Source: Caulobacter sp. (GTDB lineage Bacteria; Pseudomonadota; Alphaproteobacteria; Caulobacterales; Caulobacteraceae). From it: 64,000 bases of DNA. The first letter of the stretch is position 1. Every line of letters begins with the position of its first letter. The translations under genes and the position numbers were made by a program. Positions 24,623 through 33,375 of the stretch are shown here, piece by piece. The notes beneath the pieces are model-generated. The model was not told the DNA's origin, ran no database searches, and was given only the letters and a program-made list of their open reading frames with translations. The DNA lies in contig JAGHZU010000007.1 of the NCBI GenBank assembly GCA_017745235.1, forward strand, positions 1 through 64,000, in the 5' to 3' direction.

Positions 24623-26149
24623 ATGGCCCAGGCGAGCACGCCGGGGGGCGACCAGGCGACGATTCCGTCGACTGCGCACAAGCCCCTGTATACGAACGGC
24701 TACAAGGCGGCGGTGCTCGGGCTTCTGCTCGCCACCTACACCTTCAATTTCATCGACCGCACGATCATCGCCACCATCGGCCAGGCCATCAAGGTCGACC
24801 TCAAGCTGACCGACACCCAGCTGGGCCTTCTGGGCGGCCTCTACTTCGCCCTGCTCTACACGTTGCTGGGCATTCCGATCGCTCGAATGGCCGAACGCTG
24901 GAACCGCGTCAGCATCATCTCGATCTCGCTGGTGATCTGGTCGGGCTTCACCGCCCTCTGCGGCACGGCCGCAAACTTCGGCCAACTGGCCCTGTACCGC
25001 TTCGGGGTGGGCGTCGGCGAGGCCGGCTGCTCGCCGCCAAGCCACTCGCTCATCAGCGACTATTACGAGCCCAAGAAGCGCGCCTCGGCCCTGTCGATCT
25101 ATTCGTTCGGCATCCCGCTGGGCACTATGTTCGGCGCGGTCGCCGGCGGCTGGCTGGCCCAGGAGTTCAGCTGGCGGGTAGCCTTCGTCATCGTCGGCCT
25201 GCCCGGCATTCTGCTGGCCCTCCTGGTCAAGCTGATCGTCAAGGAACCGCCGCGAGGCCACTCCGAAGCCCGGGAACACCCGCTGGAAGCCGGCGACGTG
25301 GTCGTCGAGCCCGCCAAGCCTCCGTTCTCGCTGAGCGGCGAGTTCAAGGAACTGTGGGCCGTGCTCAAGGTGCTGTTCGGCAAGTGGCCGGTGCTGCACA
25401 TGATGCTGGGCGTGACCATCGCCTCGTTCGGCTCCTACGGCTCTGGCGCGTTCGTGCCGCCCTACTTCGTGCGCACCTTCGGCCTGGGCCTGGCTCAGGT
25501 CGGCCTGATCGTGGGCCTGATCGGCGGCTTCTCGGCCGGCGTCGGCACCCTGGTCGGCGGCTTCCTGACCGACTGGACCGGCAAGCGCAGCGCCAAGTGG
25601 TACGCCCTGGTGCCGGCCATCGGCCTGGCGATCTGCACCCCGATCTACATCATCGCCTACCTGCAGCCCAACTGGCAGACCACGGCCCTGATCCTGCTGG
25701 TTCCGGGCATCTTCCACTACACCTACCTGGCCCCGACGTTCGGTGTCGTCCAGAACTCGGTCGAGCCGCGTCGCCGCGCCACGGCCACGGCCCTGCTGTT
25801 CTTCTTCCTGAACCTGATCGCCCTGGGCGGCGGGCCGGTCTTTACCGGTTGGCTGATCGACCACCTGGCGCAGTTCAACTTCAACCATCCCGAGGTGAGC
25901 GGCATCTTCGGCTCCCTGGCGGGATCGTTCTCCGACCACGGCGGCGCCAGCTTCGCGGCCCAGTGCCCCGGGGGCCTGGCGCCCAAGGGCTCGGCGGCCG
26001 AATTGGCCAAGGCCTGCCACGGCGCCATGGCCCGGTCGACCCAGCAGGGCATCATCGTCTCGCTGTGCTTCTACGCCTGGGCGGCCATTCATTACGCCCT
26101 GGCCGCGATCGGCATGGCCAAGCACATGCGCGAGCGGGCGGGAGCCTGA
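24623..26149 (+). CDS. Spinster-type MFS transporter (second copy)
   Basis: 508 residues from the ATG at 24623; an in-frame TTG at 24605 would fall inside the operator. Twelve helices. Key segments YTFNFIDRTIIATIGQAIK, GIPIARMAERWNR and GVGVGEAGCSPPSHSLISDY match the first copy closely. Compared with it there is an extra loop between helices 6 and 7 (EPPRGHSEAREHP) and a longer Gly/Ala-rich loop before the last helix (FGSLAGSFSDHGGAS ... ELAKACHG). A GC-rich hairpin follows. Confidence 0.87.
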   Translation: MAQASTPGGDQATIPSTAHKPLYTNGYKAAVLGLLLATYTFNFIDRTIIATIGQAIKVDLKLTDTQLGLLGGLYFALLYTLLGIPIARMAERWNRVSIISISLVIWSGFTALCGTAANFGQLALYRFGVGVGEAGCSPPSHSLISDYYEPKKRASALSIYSFGIPLGTMFGAVAGGWLAQEFSWRVAFVIVGLPGILLALLVKLIVKEPPRGHSEAREHPLEAGDVVVEPAKPPFSLSGEFKELWAVLKVLFGKWPVLHMMLGVTIASFGSYGSGAFVPPYFVRTFGLGLAQVGLIVGLIGGFSAGVGTLVGGFLTDWTGKRSAKWYALVPAIGLAICTPIYIIAYLQPNWQTTALILLVPGIFHYTYLAPTFGVVQNSVEPRRRATATALLFFFLNLIALGGGPVFTGWLIDHLAQFNFNHPEVSGIFGSLAGSFSDHGGASFAAQCPGGLAPKGSAAELAKACHGAMARSTQQGIIVSLCFYAWAAIHYALAAIGMAKHMRERAGA

Positions 26150-26160
26150 GCCCGACGGAC

Positions 26161-26185
26161 GGGGGCATGCCCTAGGCGTGCCCCC
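26161..26185 (+). terminator. Hairpin after second MFS gene
   Basis: GGGGGCATG (26161-26169) pairs with CGTGCCCCC (26177-26185) over a 7-nt loop, with one G-U pair. No strong T-run follows. Separates the transporter from purB. Confidence 0.6.
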
Positions 26186-26256
26186 AGCCCGCTCTCGGGC
26201 CAAGTAATAATCCCCTTCCCTTGACTCCCCCGGCGGACGGGACCAAACGCCCGCCC

Positions 26257-27567
26257 ATGATCAGCCGTTACGCCCGCCCCGAAGCCGCCGCCATCTGGTC
26301 CAGCCAGACCAAGTACAAGATCTGGTTCGAGATCGAGGCCCACGCCGCCGACGCCATGGCCGAGCTGGGGGTCATCCCCAAGATCGCCGCCCAGACCATC
26401 TGGGAAAAGGGCAAGGACGCGCTCTGGGACAGCGACCGCATCGACGAAATCGAGCGCGTCACCAAGCACGACGTCATCGCCTTCCTGACCCACGTCGCCG
26501 AGATCGTCGGTCCGGAAGCCCGCTTCCTGCACCAGGGCATGACCAGCAGCGACGTGCTGGACACCTGCTTCGCCGTGCAGCTGTCGCGCGCCACCGACCT
26601 GCTGCTGGAAGATGTCGACCTGGTGCTTGCCGCTCTCAAGCGCCGCGCGCTCGAGCACAAGATGACCGTCTGCGTGGGCCGCAGCCACGGCATCCACGCC
26701 GAACCGATCACCTTCGGCCTGAAGCTGGCCGGCTACTACGCCGAATTCCAGCGCGCCAAGGAGCGCCTGGCGATGGCCAAGTTCGAGATCGCCACCTGCG
26801 CGATCTCCGGCGCCGTGGGCACCTTCGCCAACGTCGACCCGCGCGTCGAGGCTCACGTGGCCGAGAAGATGGGCCTGGCCGTCGAGCCGGTCTCGACCCA
26901 GGTCATCCCGCGCGACCGCCACGCCGCCTACTTCGCGGCCCTGGGCGTCGTGGCGTCGTCGGTCGAGCGCCTGGCCACCGAGATCCGCCACCTGCAGCGC
27001 ACCGAGGTGCTGGAGGCCGAGGAGCCCTTCGATCCGGGCCAGAAGGGTTCGTCGGCCATGCCGCACAAGCGCAACCCGATCCTGACCGAGAACCTGACGG
27101 GCTTGGCGCGCCTGGTCCGTTCGGCTGTGGTTCCGGCGATGGAGAACGTCGCCCTCTGGCACGAGCGCGACATCAGCCACTCGTCGGTCGAGCGCGGCAT
27201 CGGCCCCGATGCGACCGTCCACCTCGACTTCGCCCTGCGCCGTCTGGCGGGCGTGATCGAGCGCTTCAACATCTATCCCGACAACATGGCCAAGAACCTG
27301 GACAAGCTGGGCGGCCTGGTCTTCTCGCAGCGTGTGATGCTGGCCCTTACCCATAAGGACGTCAGCCGCGAGGACGCCTACGCCGCGGTGCAGGGCAACG
27401 CCATGAAGGTGTGGCGCGGCGAAGGCCGGTTCCTCGACTTCCTCAAGGCCGACCCGATAGTCTCCAAGGCCCTGACCGAGGCCGAGCTCGAAGAGCTGTT
27501 CGACCTGGGTTATCACACCAAGAACGTCGACGTGATCTTCAAGCGCGTGTTCGGGGAGCAGGCTTAA
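26257..27567 (+). CDS. purB: Adenylosuccinate lyase
   Basis: 436 residues from the ATG at 26257 (MISRYARPEAAAIWS). Fumarase/aspartase superfamily enzyme that acts twice in purine synthesis, cleaving SAICAR and adenylosuccinate to release fumarate. Seen: QGMTSSDVLDTCFAVQL, GRSHGIHAEPITFG (catalytic His region) and the signature GSSAMPHKRNP with the flexible-loop Ser. Length is normal for the bacterial group. purC, purS and purQ lie 4-8 kb downstream on the same strand. Confidence 0.96.
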   Translation: MISRYARPEAAAIWSSQTKYKIWFEIEAHAADAMAELGVIPKIAAQTIWEKGKDALWDSDRIDEIERVTKHDVIAFLTHVAEIVGPEARFLHQGMTSSDVLDTCFAVQLSRATDLLLEDVDLVLAALKRRALEHKMTVCVGRSHGIHAEPITFGLKLAGYYAEFQRAKERLAMAKFEIATCAISGAVGTFANVDPRVEAHVAEKMGLAVEPVSTQVIPRDRHAAYFAALGVVASSVERLATEIRHLQRTEVLEAEEPFDPGQKGSSAMPHKRNPILTENLTGLARLVRSAVVPAMENVALWHERDISHSSVERGIGPDATVHLDFALRRLAGVIERFNIYPDNMAKNLDKLGGLVFSQRVMLALTHKDVSREDAYAAVQGNAMKVWRGEGRFLDFLKADPIVSKALTEAELEELFDLGYHTKNVDVIFKRVFGEQA

Positions 27568-27586
27568 GGCCCGCATCCGCCCAATC

Positions 27587-27614
27587 GGCTCATCCCCGAA
27601 AGCGGGGATGAGCC
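27587..27614 (+). terminator. Hairpin after purB
   Basis: GGCTCATCCCCG and CGGGGATGAGCC pair perfectly over an AAAG loop. No T-run; probably a 3-prime end hairpin or a repeat element. Confidence 0.6.
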
Positions 27615-27630
27615 ATGTCGAGGTGATCGG

Positions 27631-28140
27631 GTGAATACAGGGGCCGCCCGCAAGTCCGGCTTCCCGCCGGTGGTCGACACCGAGACGCGCGTGCTGATCC
27701 TGGGCAGCCTGCCGGGCGAAGCCTCACTGGCCGCGCGCCAGTACTATGGCCATCCCCGCAACGCCTTCTGGCGGCTGATGGAGTCGGTGCTCGAGACGCC
27801 CCTGGTCCCGCTGGACTATGACGAGCGCCTGGCCGCCCTGCTGGCCCGAGGCGTGGGACTGTGGGACGTGATCGGCGAGGCCGAACGGTCGGGGAGCCTG
27901 GACGCCGCCATCCGCGATCCCTCCGCCAACGACCTCCTCTCCCTGGTCGGCGCCCTTCCGGCTCTGCGCGTGGTCGCCTTCAACGGCGGGACCTCGGCCA
28001 AGCTGGGAACGCGGCTGCTGGCGCCGGCGGCCAACCGCCTGGCGCTGCTGCCCCTGCCCTCCTCCAGCCCGGCCCACGCGGCGCTGTCGTTCGAGCAAAA
28101 GGCCCAGGCGTGGAGCGCGCTGCGCGGCGGCCTGGGCTGA
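27631..28140 (+). CDS. Hypoxanthine-DNA glycosylase (UDG superfamily)
   Basis: 169 residues, GTG start. Motif 1 region ILGSLPGEASLAARQYYGHPRNAFW has the order of family 6 (HDG) glycosylases, with Asn44 of GHPRN as likely catalytic Asn. Motif 2 region LPLPSSSPAHA closes the fold. These enzymes excise deaminated adenine (hypoxanthine) from DNA. It sits between purB and the peptidase gene, 63 bp after purB. Confidence 0.85.
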   Translation: MNTGAARKSGFPPVVDTETRVLILGSLPGEASLAARQYYGHPRNAFWRLMESVLETPLVPLDYDERLAALLARGVGLWDVIGEAERSGSLDAAIRDPSANDLLSLVGALPALRVVAFNGGTSAKLGTRLLAPAANRLALLPLPSSSPAHAALSFEQKAQAWSALRGGLG

Positions 28141-28221
28141 CCGCATCGCATTACAAGGTTTTCATCTGCGTCCGCCGAAAGGCTGGGGCAACATCCGCTC
28201 GACCTGAGGGGAGCCCTTTCC

Positions 28222-30225
28222 ATGCGTACGATCCTGTTGGCCGCCGTCTCGGCGGTCGCGATGACCTCAACCCTGCCTGCCCTGGCGGCCGAGCCGGCCA
28301 AGCCGATGTACGGCGCCTGGGGCGTGGACCTCACCGCCCGCGACACCAGCGTCAAGCCGGGCGACAACTTCGACAAATACGTCAACGGCGCCTGGTACGC
28401 CCGAACCCAGATCCCTCCGGACCAGGGCGGCGCGGGCGCGGGCAACGACGTCTACAACCGCTCGCAGGAACAGTTGCGAGCCGTGATCGAAAAGGCTCCG
28501 GCCACCAGCCAACTGGGTGGCCTCTACAAGAGCTTCCTGGACGAGGCCAAGGTCGAGCAGGCCGACGACCGCCCGCTGAAGGCGGACCTGGCCAAGGTGG
28601 CGGCGGTAAAGGACAAGACCGCCTTCGCCCGGCTGATGGGCGCCTCGCACGGCGGCTTCGGCGCCGACGTCTTCCAGTTGGACGTCGCGCCCGACGTCAA
28701 GAACACCGAGGTCAACACCCTCTACGTCTACCAGTCGGGCCTGGGCCTGCCTGAGCGCGACTACTATCTGGAAGACGGCTTCAAGCCTCAGCGCGCAGCC
28801 TATGTGGCCTTCATCCAGCGGTCGCTGGCCGCGGCGGGCTACGCCGACCCGGCCAAGGCGGCGGCCGACGTGATGGCGTTTGAGACCCGCATCGCCCGGA
28901 TCAGCTGGCCCGCCGCCGACCGGCGCGACGCCGAAAAGACCTACAATCCCTACGCTCCGGCCGAACTGGCGGCCTACGCGGCGTTCCCCTGGACCGAGTA
29001 CCTGGACGCGGCGGGCGCGCCGGGCTTGGGCAAGGTGGTGCTGAACGAGAACACCGCCATTCGCGAGATCGCCAAGGTCTATGCCGACACGCCACTGGAA
29101 ACGCTGAAGGCCTGGCAGGCCTTCCACGTGATCGAGGACGCTTCGCCCTACCTCTCCAAGCGCTTCGTCGACAGCCGCTTCGAGTACGTGAAGGCGCTGA
29201 CGGGCCAGTCCGTGATCCGTCCCCGCTGGAAACGCGGCGTGCAACTGGTGGACGGCAGCCTGGGCGAACTGGTCGGCCGGACCTATGTCGAGACCTATTT
29301 CCCGCCCAGTTCCAAGGCCCAGATGGTCGAGATGATCGACAACCTGAAAGTCGCCATGGGCAAGCGCATCGACGACGCGCCCTGGATGAGCCCAGCGACC
29401 AAGACCGAGGCTCACGCCAAGCTCAAGCGCATGCAGGTGATGGTCGCCTATCCCGACAAGTGGCGCGACTATTCGGGCCTGAAGATCGATGCGGGGGACC
29501 TTTACGGCAACGTCTCGCGCAGCCGGGCCTTCGAATGGGCGTACGAACGAGCCGACCTGGGCAAGGCCGTCGACCACGGCAAATGGCAGATGAACCCGCA
29601 GACGGTGAACGCCTACAACGACACCTCGCAGAACCAGATCGTGTTCCCCGCCGGCATCCTGCAAGCGCCTCTCTTCGATCCGGCGGCCGATCCGGCGGTC
29701 AATTACGGCGCGATCGGCGCGGTGATCGGCCACGAGATCAGCCATGGCTTCGACGACCAGGGCCGCAAGTACGACGAAACCGGGCGGCTACGCGACTGGT
29801 GGACGGCCGAGGATGGCAAGCGCTTCGAGGCCCAGGCTGAAGTGCTGGGCAAGCAGTACGACACCTACGAAGGCGCGCCGGGCATGTTCATCAACGGCAA
29901 GCTGACCATGGGCGAAAACATCGCCGACCTGGCCGGCCTGCAGGTTTCGCTGGACGCCTATCACGCCTCGCTGGGCGGCAAGCCCGCGCCCGTGATCGAC
30001 GGCATGACCGGCGATCAGCGCTTTTTCCTGGCTTTCGGCCAGAACTGGCGCAGCAAGATGCGCGAGGACACGCTGAAACAGCAGATTACGTCGGATCCGC
30101 ACTCTCCGCCCGCCTTCCGGGTGATCGGCCCGACCCGCAACATCGACGCCTGGTACACGGCCTTCGACGTCAAGCCGGGTCAGACCTACTACCTGGCGCC
30201 GGAAGCCCGCTCGCGGATCTGGTGA
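28222..30225 (+). CDS. M13-family (neprilysin-like) zinc metallopeptidase
   Basis: 667 residues with signal peptide (MRTILLAAVSAVAMTSTLPA, cleavage near ALAAE). Zinc site GHEISHGFDDQGR gives His504 and His508, and GENIADLAG provides Glu565 as the third ligand. NAYNDTSQNQIVFPAGIL matches the M13 substrate-binding region. The C-terminal motif ends in an RSRIW-type tail like the family's CRVW, with Ser for Cys. Periplasmic oligopeptidase. A hairpin follows. Confidence 0.94.
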   Translation: MRTILLAAVSAVAMTSTLPALAAEPAKPMYGAWGVDLTARDTSVKPGDNFDKYVNGAWYARTQIPPDQGGAGAGNDVYNRSQEQLRAVIEKAPATSQLGGLYKSFLDEAKVEQADDRPLKADLAKVAAVKDKTAFARLMGASHGGFGADVFQLDVAPDVKNTEVNTLYVYQSGLGLPERDYYLEDGFKPQRAAYVAFIQRSLAAAGYADPAKAAADVMAFETRIARISWPAADRRDAEKTYNPYAPAELAAYAAFPWTEYLDAAGAPGLGKVVLNENTAIREIAKVYADTPLETLKAWQAFHVIEDASPYLSKRFVDSRFEYVKALTGQSVIRPRWKRGVQLVDGSLGELVGRTYVETYFPPSSKAQMVEMIDNLKVAMGKRIDDAPWMSPATKTEAHAKLKRMQVMVAYPDKWRDYSGLKIDAGDLYGNVSRSRAFEWAYERADLGKAVDHGKWQMNPQTVNAYNDTSQNQIVFPAGILQAPLFDPAADPAVNYGAIGAVIGHEISHGFDDQGRKYDETGRLRDWWTAEDGKRFEAQAEVLGKQYDTYEGAPGMFINGKLTMGENIADLAGLQVSLDAYHASLGGKPAPVIDGMTGDQRFFLAFGQNWRSKMREDTLKQQITSDPHSPPAFRVIGPTRNIDAWYTAFDVKPGQTYYLAPEARSRIW

Positions 30226-30231
30226 CGGAAA

Positions 30232-30260
30232 CGCCCCGCGTCGCAAGGTGACGCGGGGCG
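30232..30260. terminator. Hairpin between convergent genes
   Basis: CGCCCCGCGTC (30232-30242) and GACGCGGGGCG (30250-30260) pair perfectly with a 7-nt loop. It lies between the M13 gene and the DUF1842-like gene, whose stop is 20 bp further. No T-run. Confidence 0.6.
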
Positions 30261-30280
30261 CAGACCGTGTCCTGGAAGGA

Positions 30281-30703
30281 TCAGGCGACCTTCTTGACCG
30301 GCGCCTTCTCGACATGGACGTTCAGGTAGTTGAAACCGCCCGAGCCGTTCCAATCCTTGTCCACCGACAGGGCGGCGGTAAATTTGGCCAGGAACGAGCC
30401 GATGGCCGGGGGCGGCACGCTGTAGACGAACTCGCCGCTCAGCGAGACCAACTGCTGATTAGGGCCAAAGCCCGTCTGATAGATCTGGCCGGTCACCGGG
30501 AACCGGTGCTGGCCGCCGACGATCGCCTGGTTGATCTCGGCAATGCCGCTGACGTGGCCGGAGGCGGCTTGAACCGTCAGGGCCAGGTTGACGATGGGGG
30601 CGCCAGGCGTCCCGACGTTCCCGACCACCGCCTTGACGAAGTAGAGGCCGATCGCGTTGTCCGCGGCCTTTTGGGTGTGAAGCGTACCGATATCATCAGC
30701 CAT
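30281..30703 (-). CDS. DUF1842-like protein
   Basis: 140 residues from the ATG at 30703, with SD AGGAGGAT. No signal peptide. The segments NAIGLYFVKAVVGNVGTPGAP, LALTVQAASGHVSGIAEINQA and VTGQIYQTGFGPNQQLVSLSG resemble what I recall of DUF1842 domain proteins, a beta-rich family of unknown role. The assignment is from memory. It is alone on its strand; a CACCTATAGGTG palindrome (30814-30825) lies 111 bp upstream. Confidence 0.6.
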   Translation of the reverse strand: MADDIGTLHTQKAADNAIGLYFVKAVVGNVGTPGAPIVNLALTVQAASGHVSGIAEINQAIVGGQHRFPVTGQIYQTGFGPNQQLVSLSGEFVYSVPPPAIGSFLAKFTAALSVDKDWNGSGGFNYLNVHVEKAPVKKVA

Positions 30704-30874
30704 GACACATCCTCCTGGTGTAGACGACCTTCCTGATCGCCCATTGGGAGAGTGATACATGTTGGCGCGAGCGCCGCCCAAAGAAACCTGAGCGCGCTTT
30801 GCCTTTTTCTATCCACCTATAGGTGCATATCGTCCGTGGACGAGCGGAGCGAGTCGCCGGACTTCGGAAGCGAC

Positions 30875-30910
30875 AAGGCCCGGTCGCGATGGAGATCGCG
30901 GCCGGGCCTT
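30875..30910 (-). terminator. Hairpin downstream of zeta-subunit gene
   Basis: Sixteen-nt arms AAGGCCCGGTCGCGAT and ATCGCGGCCGGGCCTT pair with one G-U over a GGAG loop, 42 nt past the zeta-subunit stop on the minus strand. Stable, ends in TT only. Confidence 0.7.
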
Positions 30911-30951
30911 GCAGGGTGCTTTAGAATAATTCGCCTGAGACGGCGGCGGGC

Positions 30952-31269
30952 TTACTCGCCGGCAGCGATCTGGCCGCGAGCCAGGGCCAGCAGTTCGTCC
31001 ATCTTGCGACGAACTTCGCCCTCGCCGACGTTGACGCCAGAGCCCTTCAGGTCGCCGGCCACCTTGCGCAGCACGTCCTCGTCGCCGGGCTGCTCGAAGT
31101 CCGACTTGACGACGGCGCGAGCATATTCCTCGACGGTCGCCAGGCCCATCAGTTCAGCCGCCCATTCGCCCAGCAGGCGGTTGCGGCGCGCGGTCGCCTT
31201 GAATTCCAGTTCCTGGTCCAGCGCGAACTTGCGTTCGAAACCCTGTTCGCGTTCGTCGAAGGTGGTCAT
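30952..31269 (-). CDS. F1-ATPase inhibitor zeta subunit (DUF1476)
   Basis: 105 residues from the ATG at 31269. The N-terminus MTTFDEREQGFERKFALDQ is the conserved inhibitory region of the alphaproteobacterial zeta subunit, followed by ELEFKATARRNRLLGEWAAE and a four-helix C-terminal domain. In Paracoccus this protein enters F1 and blocks ATP hydrolysis. It is divergent from purC across 265 bp, not linked to atp genes here. Confidence 0.9.
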   Translation of the reverse strand: MTTFDEREQGFERKFALDQELEFKATARRNRLLGEWAAELMGLATVEEYARAVVKSDFEQPGDEDVLRKVAGDLKGSGVNVGEGEVRRKMDELLALARGQIAAGE

Positions 31270-31534
31270 GAAGGCCCCAATAGTCTCTGAGCGGGCTGCA
31301 TATCCCGTGGCGAGCCGCCGGGCAATCCGGAGCAACGTCGCATCGGCTCAGATTCCGGTCACAATACCGAGGCCGCCGCCAGCCCTGTTTGCGCGGGAAG
31401 GCCTGTTCAGCTAACTTTCGGGCGGACATTTTTCGTGAGCGGCCTTGAGTCGAACGCCGCGCGCAGCTATCCGCCGCGCGCGCTTTTCGTTCTTAGAAGG
31501 GGCGCTCGCAACCAGAAGGGCCTCGACGAGAGCC

Positions 31535-32293
31535 ATGACCCCCCGCCGCAAGAAGATCTACGAAGGCAAGGCCAAGATCCTGTACGAGGGTCCCGAACCG
31601 GGCACGCTGATCCAGTACTTCAAGGACGACGCCACCGCCTTCAACGCCCAGAAGAAGGCGGTCCTCGAAGGCAAGGGCGTGATCAACAACCGCATCAGCG
31701 AGTACATCATGACTCGCCTGAACGGCATCGGCGTGCAGAACCACTTCATCCGCCGCCTGAACCTGCGCGAACAGCTCATCAAGGAAGTCGAGATCATTCC
31801 GCTCGAGGTCGTGGTGCGCAATATCGCCGCCGGCTCGATCGCCACGCGCCTGGGCCTGACCGAGGGCACCCCGCTGCCGCGCTCGATCATCGAGTTCTAC
31901 TACAAGGACGACAAGCTCAACGATCCGATGGTCTCTGAGGAGCACATCACTGCGTTCAACTGGGCCGCCACCCAGGAGATCGACGACATGATGGCCATGG
32001 CCCTGCGCGTGAACGACTACCTGTCGGGCCTGTTCAGCGGCGTCGGCATCACCCTGGTGGATTTCAAGATCGAGTTTGGCCGCATCTACGAAGGCGATTT
32101 CTCGCGCGTGATCCTGGCCGACGAGATCAGCCCCGACAGCTGCCGCCTGTGGGACTCGGCCACCAACGAGAAGATGGACAAGGACCGGTTCCGCCGCGAC
32201 CTGGGCAACGTCATCGAAAGCTACACCGAGGTGGCCCGCCGCCTTGGCATCATGAAGGAAATGCCCACCGTCATCCAAGGCGGCGTGCATTAA
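31535..32293 (+). CDS. purC: SAICAR synthetase (phosphoribosylaminoimidazolesuccinocarboxamide synthase)
   Basis: 252 residues from the ATG at 31535; the 30 codons upstream in frame are Arg-rich and unlike PurC. Joins Asp to CAIR using ATP. Seen: [20 protein letters not shown] (ATP loop), [14 protein letters not shown], and [10 protein letters not shown] with [12 protein letters not shown] (metal and substrate region). Size is that of the short bacterial form. purS follows after a 163-bp gap rich in hairpins. Confidence 0.96.
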   Translation: MTPRRKKIYEGKAKILYEGPEPGTLIQYFKDDATAFNAQKKAVLEGKGVINNRISEYIMTRLNGIGVQNHFIRRLNLREQLIKEVEIIPLEVVVRNIAAGSIATRLGLTEGTPLPRSIIEFYYKDDKLNDPMVSEEHITAFNWAATQEIDDMMAMALRVNDYLSGLFSGVGITLVDFKIEFGRIYEGDFSRVILADEISPDSCRLWDSATNEKMDKDRFRRDLGNVIESYTEVARRLGIMKEMPTVIQGGVH

Positions 32294-32299
32294 CCGACA

Positions 32300-32440
32300 A
32301 ACCCTTCTCCCCTAGGGAGAAGAAGGGGCCCGCGACCTCGTCGTGGGAGGATGAAGGGTTACACCTCGTCCAAGCCCCCTATCCCCTCACCCTCCCATGC
32401 GGCGCATGGGCCCCTCCCTCTCCATCGGAGAGGGTGACGC
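32300..32440. repeat. Cluster of GC-rich hairpins between purC and purS
   Basis: Three hairpins in a row: CTTCTCCC-CTA-GGGAGAAG, CCCATGC-G-GCATGGG-like, and CCCTCTCC-AT-CGGAGAGGG. Same C/G-rich style as the elements at 13-51 and 37448-37560. It lies inside the presumed purC-purS transcript and may tune its processing. Confidence 0.5.
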
Positions 32441-32456
32441 AGGCCAGGAGAATATC

Positions 32457-32696
32457 TTGAAAGCCACCGTCCACGTGTTCCTCAAGCCCGGCGTGCTCGA
32501 CGTCCAGGGCAAGGCCGTCGAGAGCGCCCTGCATGGACTGGGCTGGGCCGGCGTCTCCAGCGCCCGGGTCGGCCGCACCATCGAGTTCGATCTGGCTGAG
32601 ACCGACGCCGAGAAAGCCAAGGCCGAGGTCAAGGCCATGTGCGAGAAGCTGCTGGCCAACACGGTCATCGAAAGCTACCGCATCGACGTGGCGTAA
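32457..32696 (+). CDS. purS: FGAM synthase subunit PurS
   Basis: 79 residues from TTG 32457 with SD CAGGAGA. MKATVHVFLKPGVLDVQGKA at the N-terminus and RTIEFDLAETD in the middle are typical of PurS, the small subunit that links PurL and PurQ in three-part FGAM synthetase. Length matches the family (about 80). purQ is 2 kb downstream, unusually separated by two unrelated genes. Confidence 0.92.
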   Translation: MKATVHVFLKPGVLDVQGKAVESALHGLGWAGVSSARVGRTIEFDLAETDAEKAKAEVKAMCEKLLANTVIESYRIDVA

Positions 32697-32811
32697 GCGC
32701 CAACCGCCGGGGACATGCGCATGCGCGTGTCCCCAGGCTTTTCCAAAGCCTACCTCTTCCCCTCCCCGGCCCGGCGCCCCATCTCGGACGAACACGGACA
32801 GGGGAGACAGC

Positions 32812-33297
32812 ATGAGCCGCGCCTACGAACTGGCCCAGGTCAATATCGGCCGCCTGAAGGCGCCGATCGATCATCCGTCCATCAAGGACTTCGTGGATAA
32901 CCTGGACGCCGTGAACGCCCTGGCCGAGGGCTCGCCCGGCTTCGTCTGGCGGCTGACGGGCGAAGGCAACAACGCCACGGATCTGGCCCCATTCGAGGAT
33001 CCGCTGATCGCGATCAACATGTCGGTCTGGACGGACATTCCCTCGCTGGGAGCCTTCGTCTATCGCAGCGACCACGTGCGGATCATGCGTCGCCGCCGCG
33101 AGTGGTTCGAGCACATGGATCTCTACATGGTGCTGTGGTGGATCCCCGCCGGCCATCGTCCGACGATCGAGGAGGCGAAGGCCAGGTTGGCCCTGCTGGA
33201 AGCCCAAGGCCCCACGCCCGCGGCCTTCACGTTCAAGGTTCCCTTCCCGACGCCGGACCTGACGCCCGTCGAGCCGGTGCTGGACGAATGCGCCTGA
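32812..33297 (+). CDS. DUF3291 family protein
   Basis: 161 residues, ATG with SD GGGGAGA. ELAQVNIGRLKAPIDHP at the N-terminus, SPGFVWRLTGEGNNA, and WFEHMDLYMVLWWIPAGHRPT are the conserved blocks of DUF3291, an antibiotic-monooxygenase-like (dimeric alpha/beta barrel) fold. No cofactor motif; function unknown. It sits between purS and a class V aminotransferase gene. Confidence 0.82.
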   Translation: MSRAYELAQVNIGRLKAPIDHPSIKDFVDNLDAVNALAEGSPGFVWRLTGEGNNATDLAPFEDPLIAINMSVWTDIPSLGAFVYRSDHVRIMRRRREWFEHMDLYMVLWWIPAGHRPTIEEAKARLALLEAQGPTPAAFTFKVPFPTPDLTPVEPVLDECA

Positions 33298-33375
33298 GGC
33301 TAGGCGCCATCTGAACGTTTGCGGCTCGCGAGGCGTTGAACGGTCAGGCTTTCAGGCCTGGACCGGGAAACGGAC

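Noticed and set aside
22865..26203. 1112-codon open frame opposite both MFS genes
   Set aside because: Antisense shadow; Asp/Gln/Arg-rich, spans two genes and operators. Only the short 24232-24405 frame has an SD.
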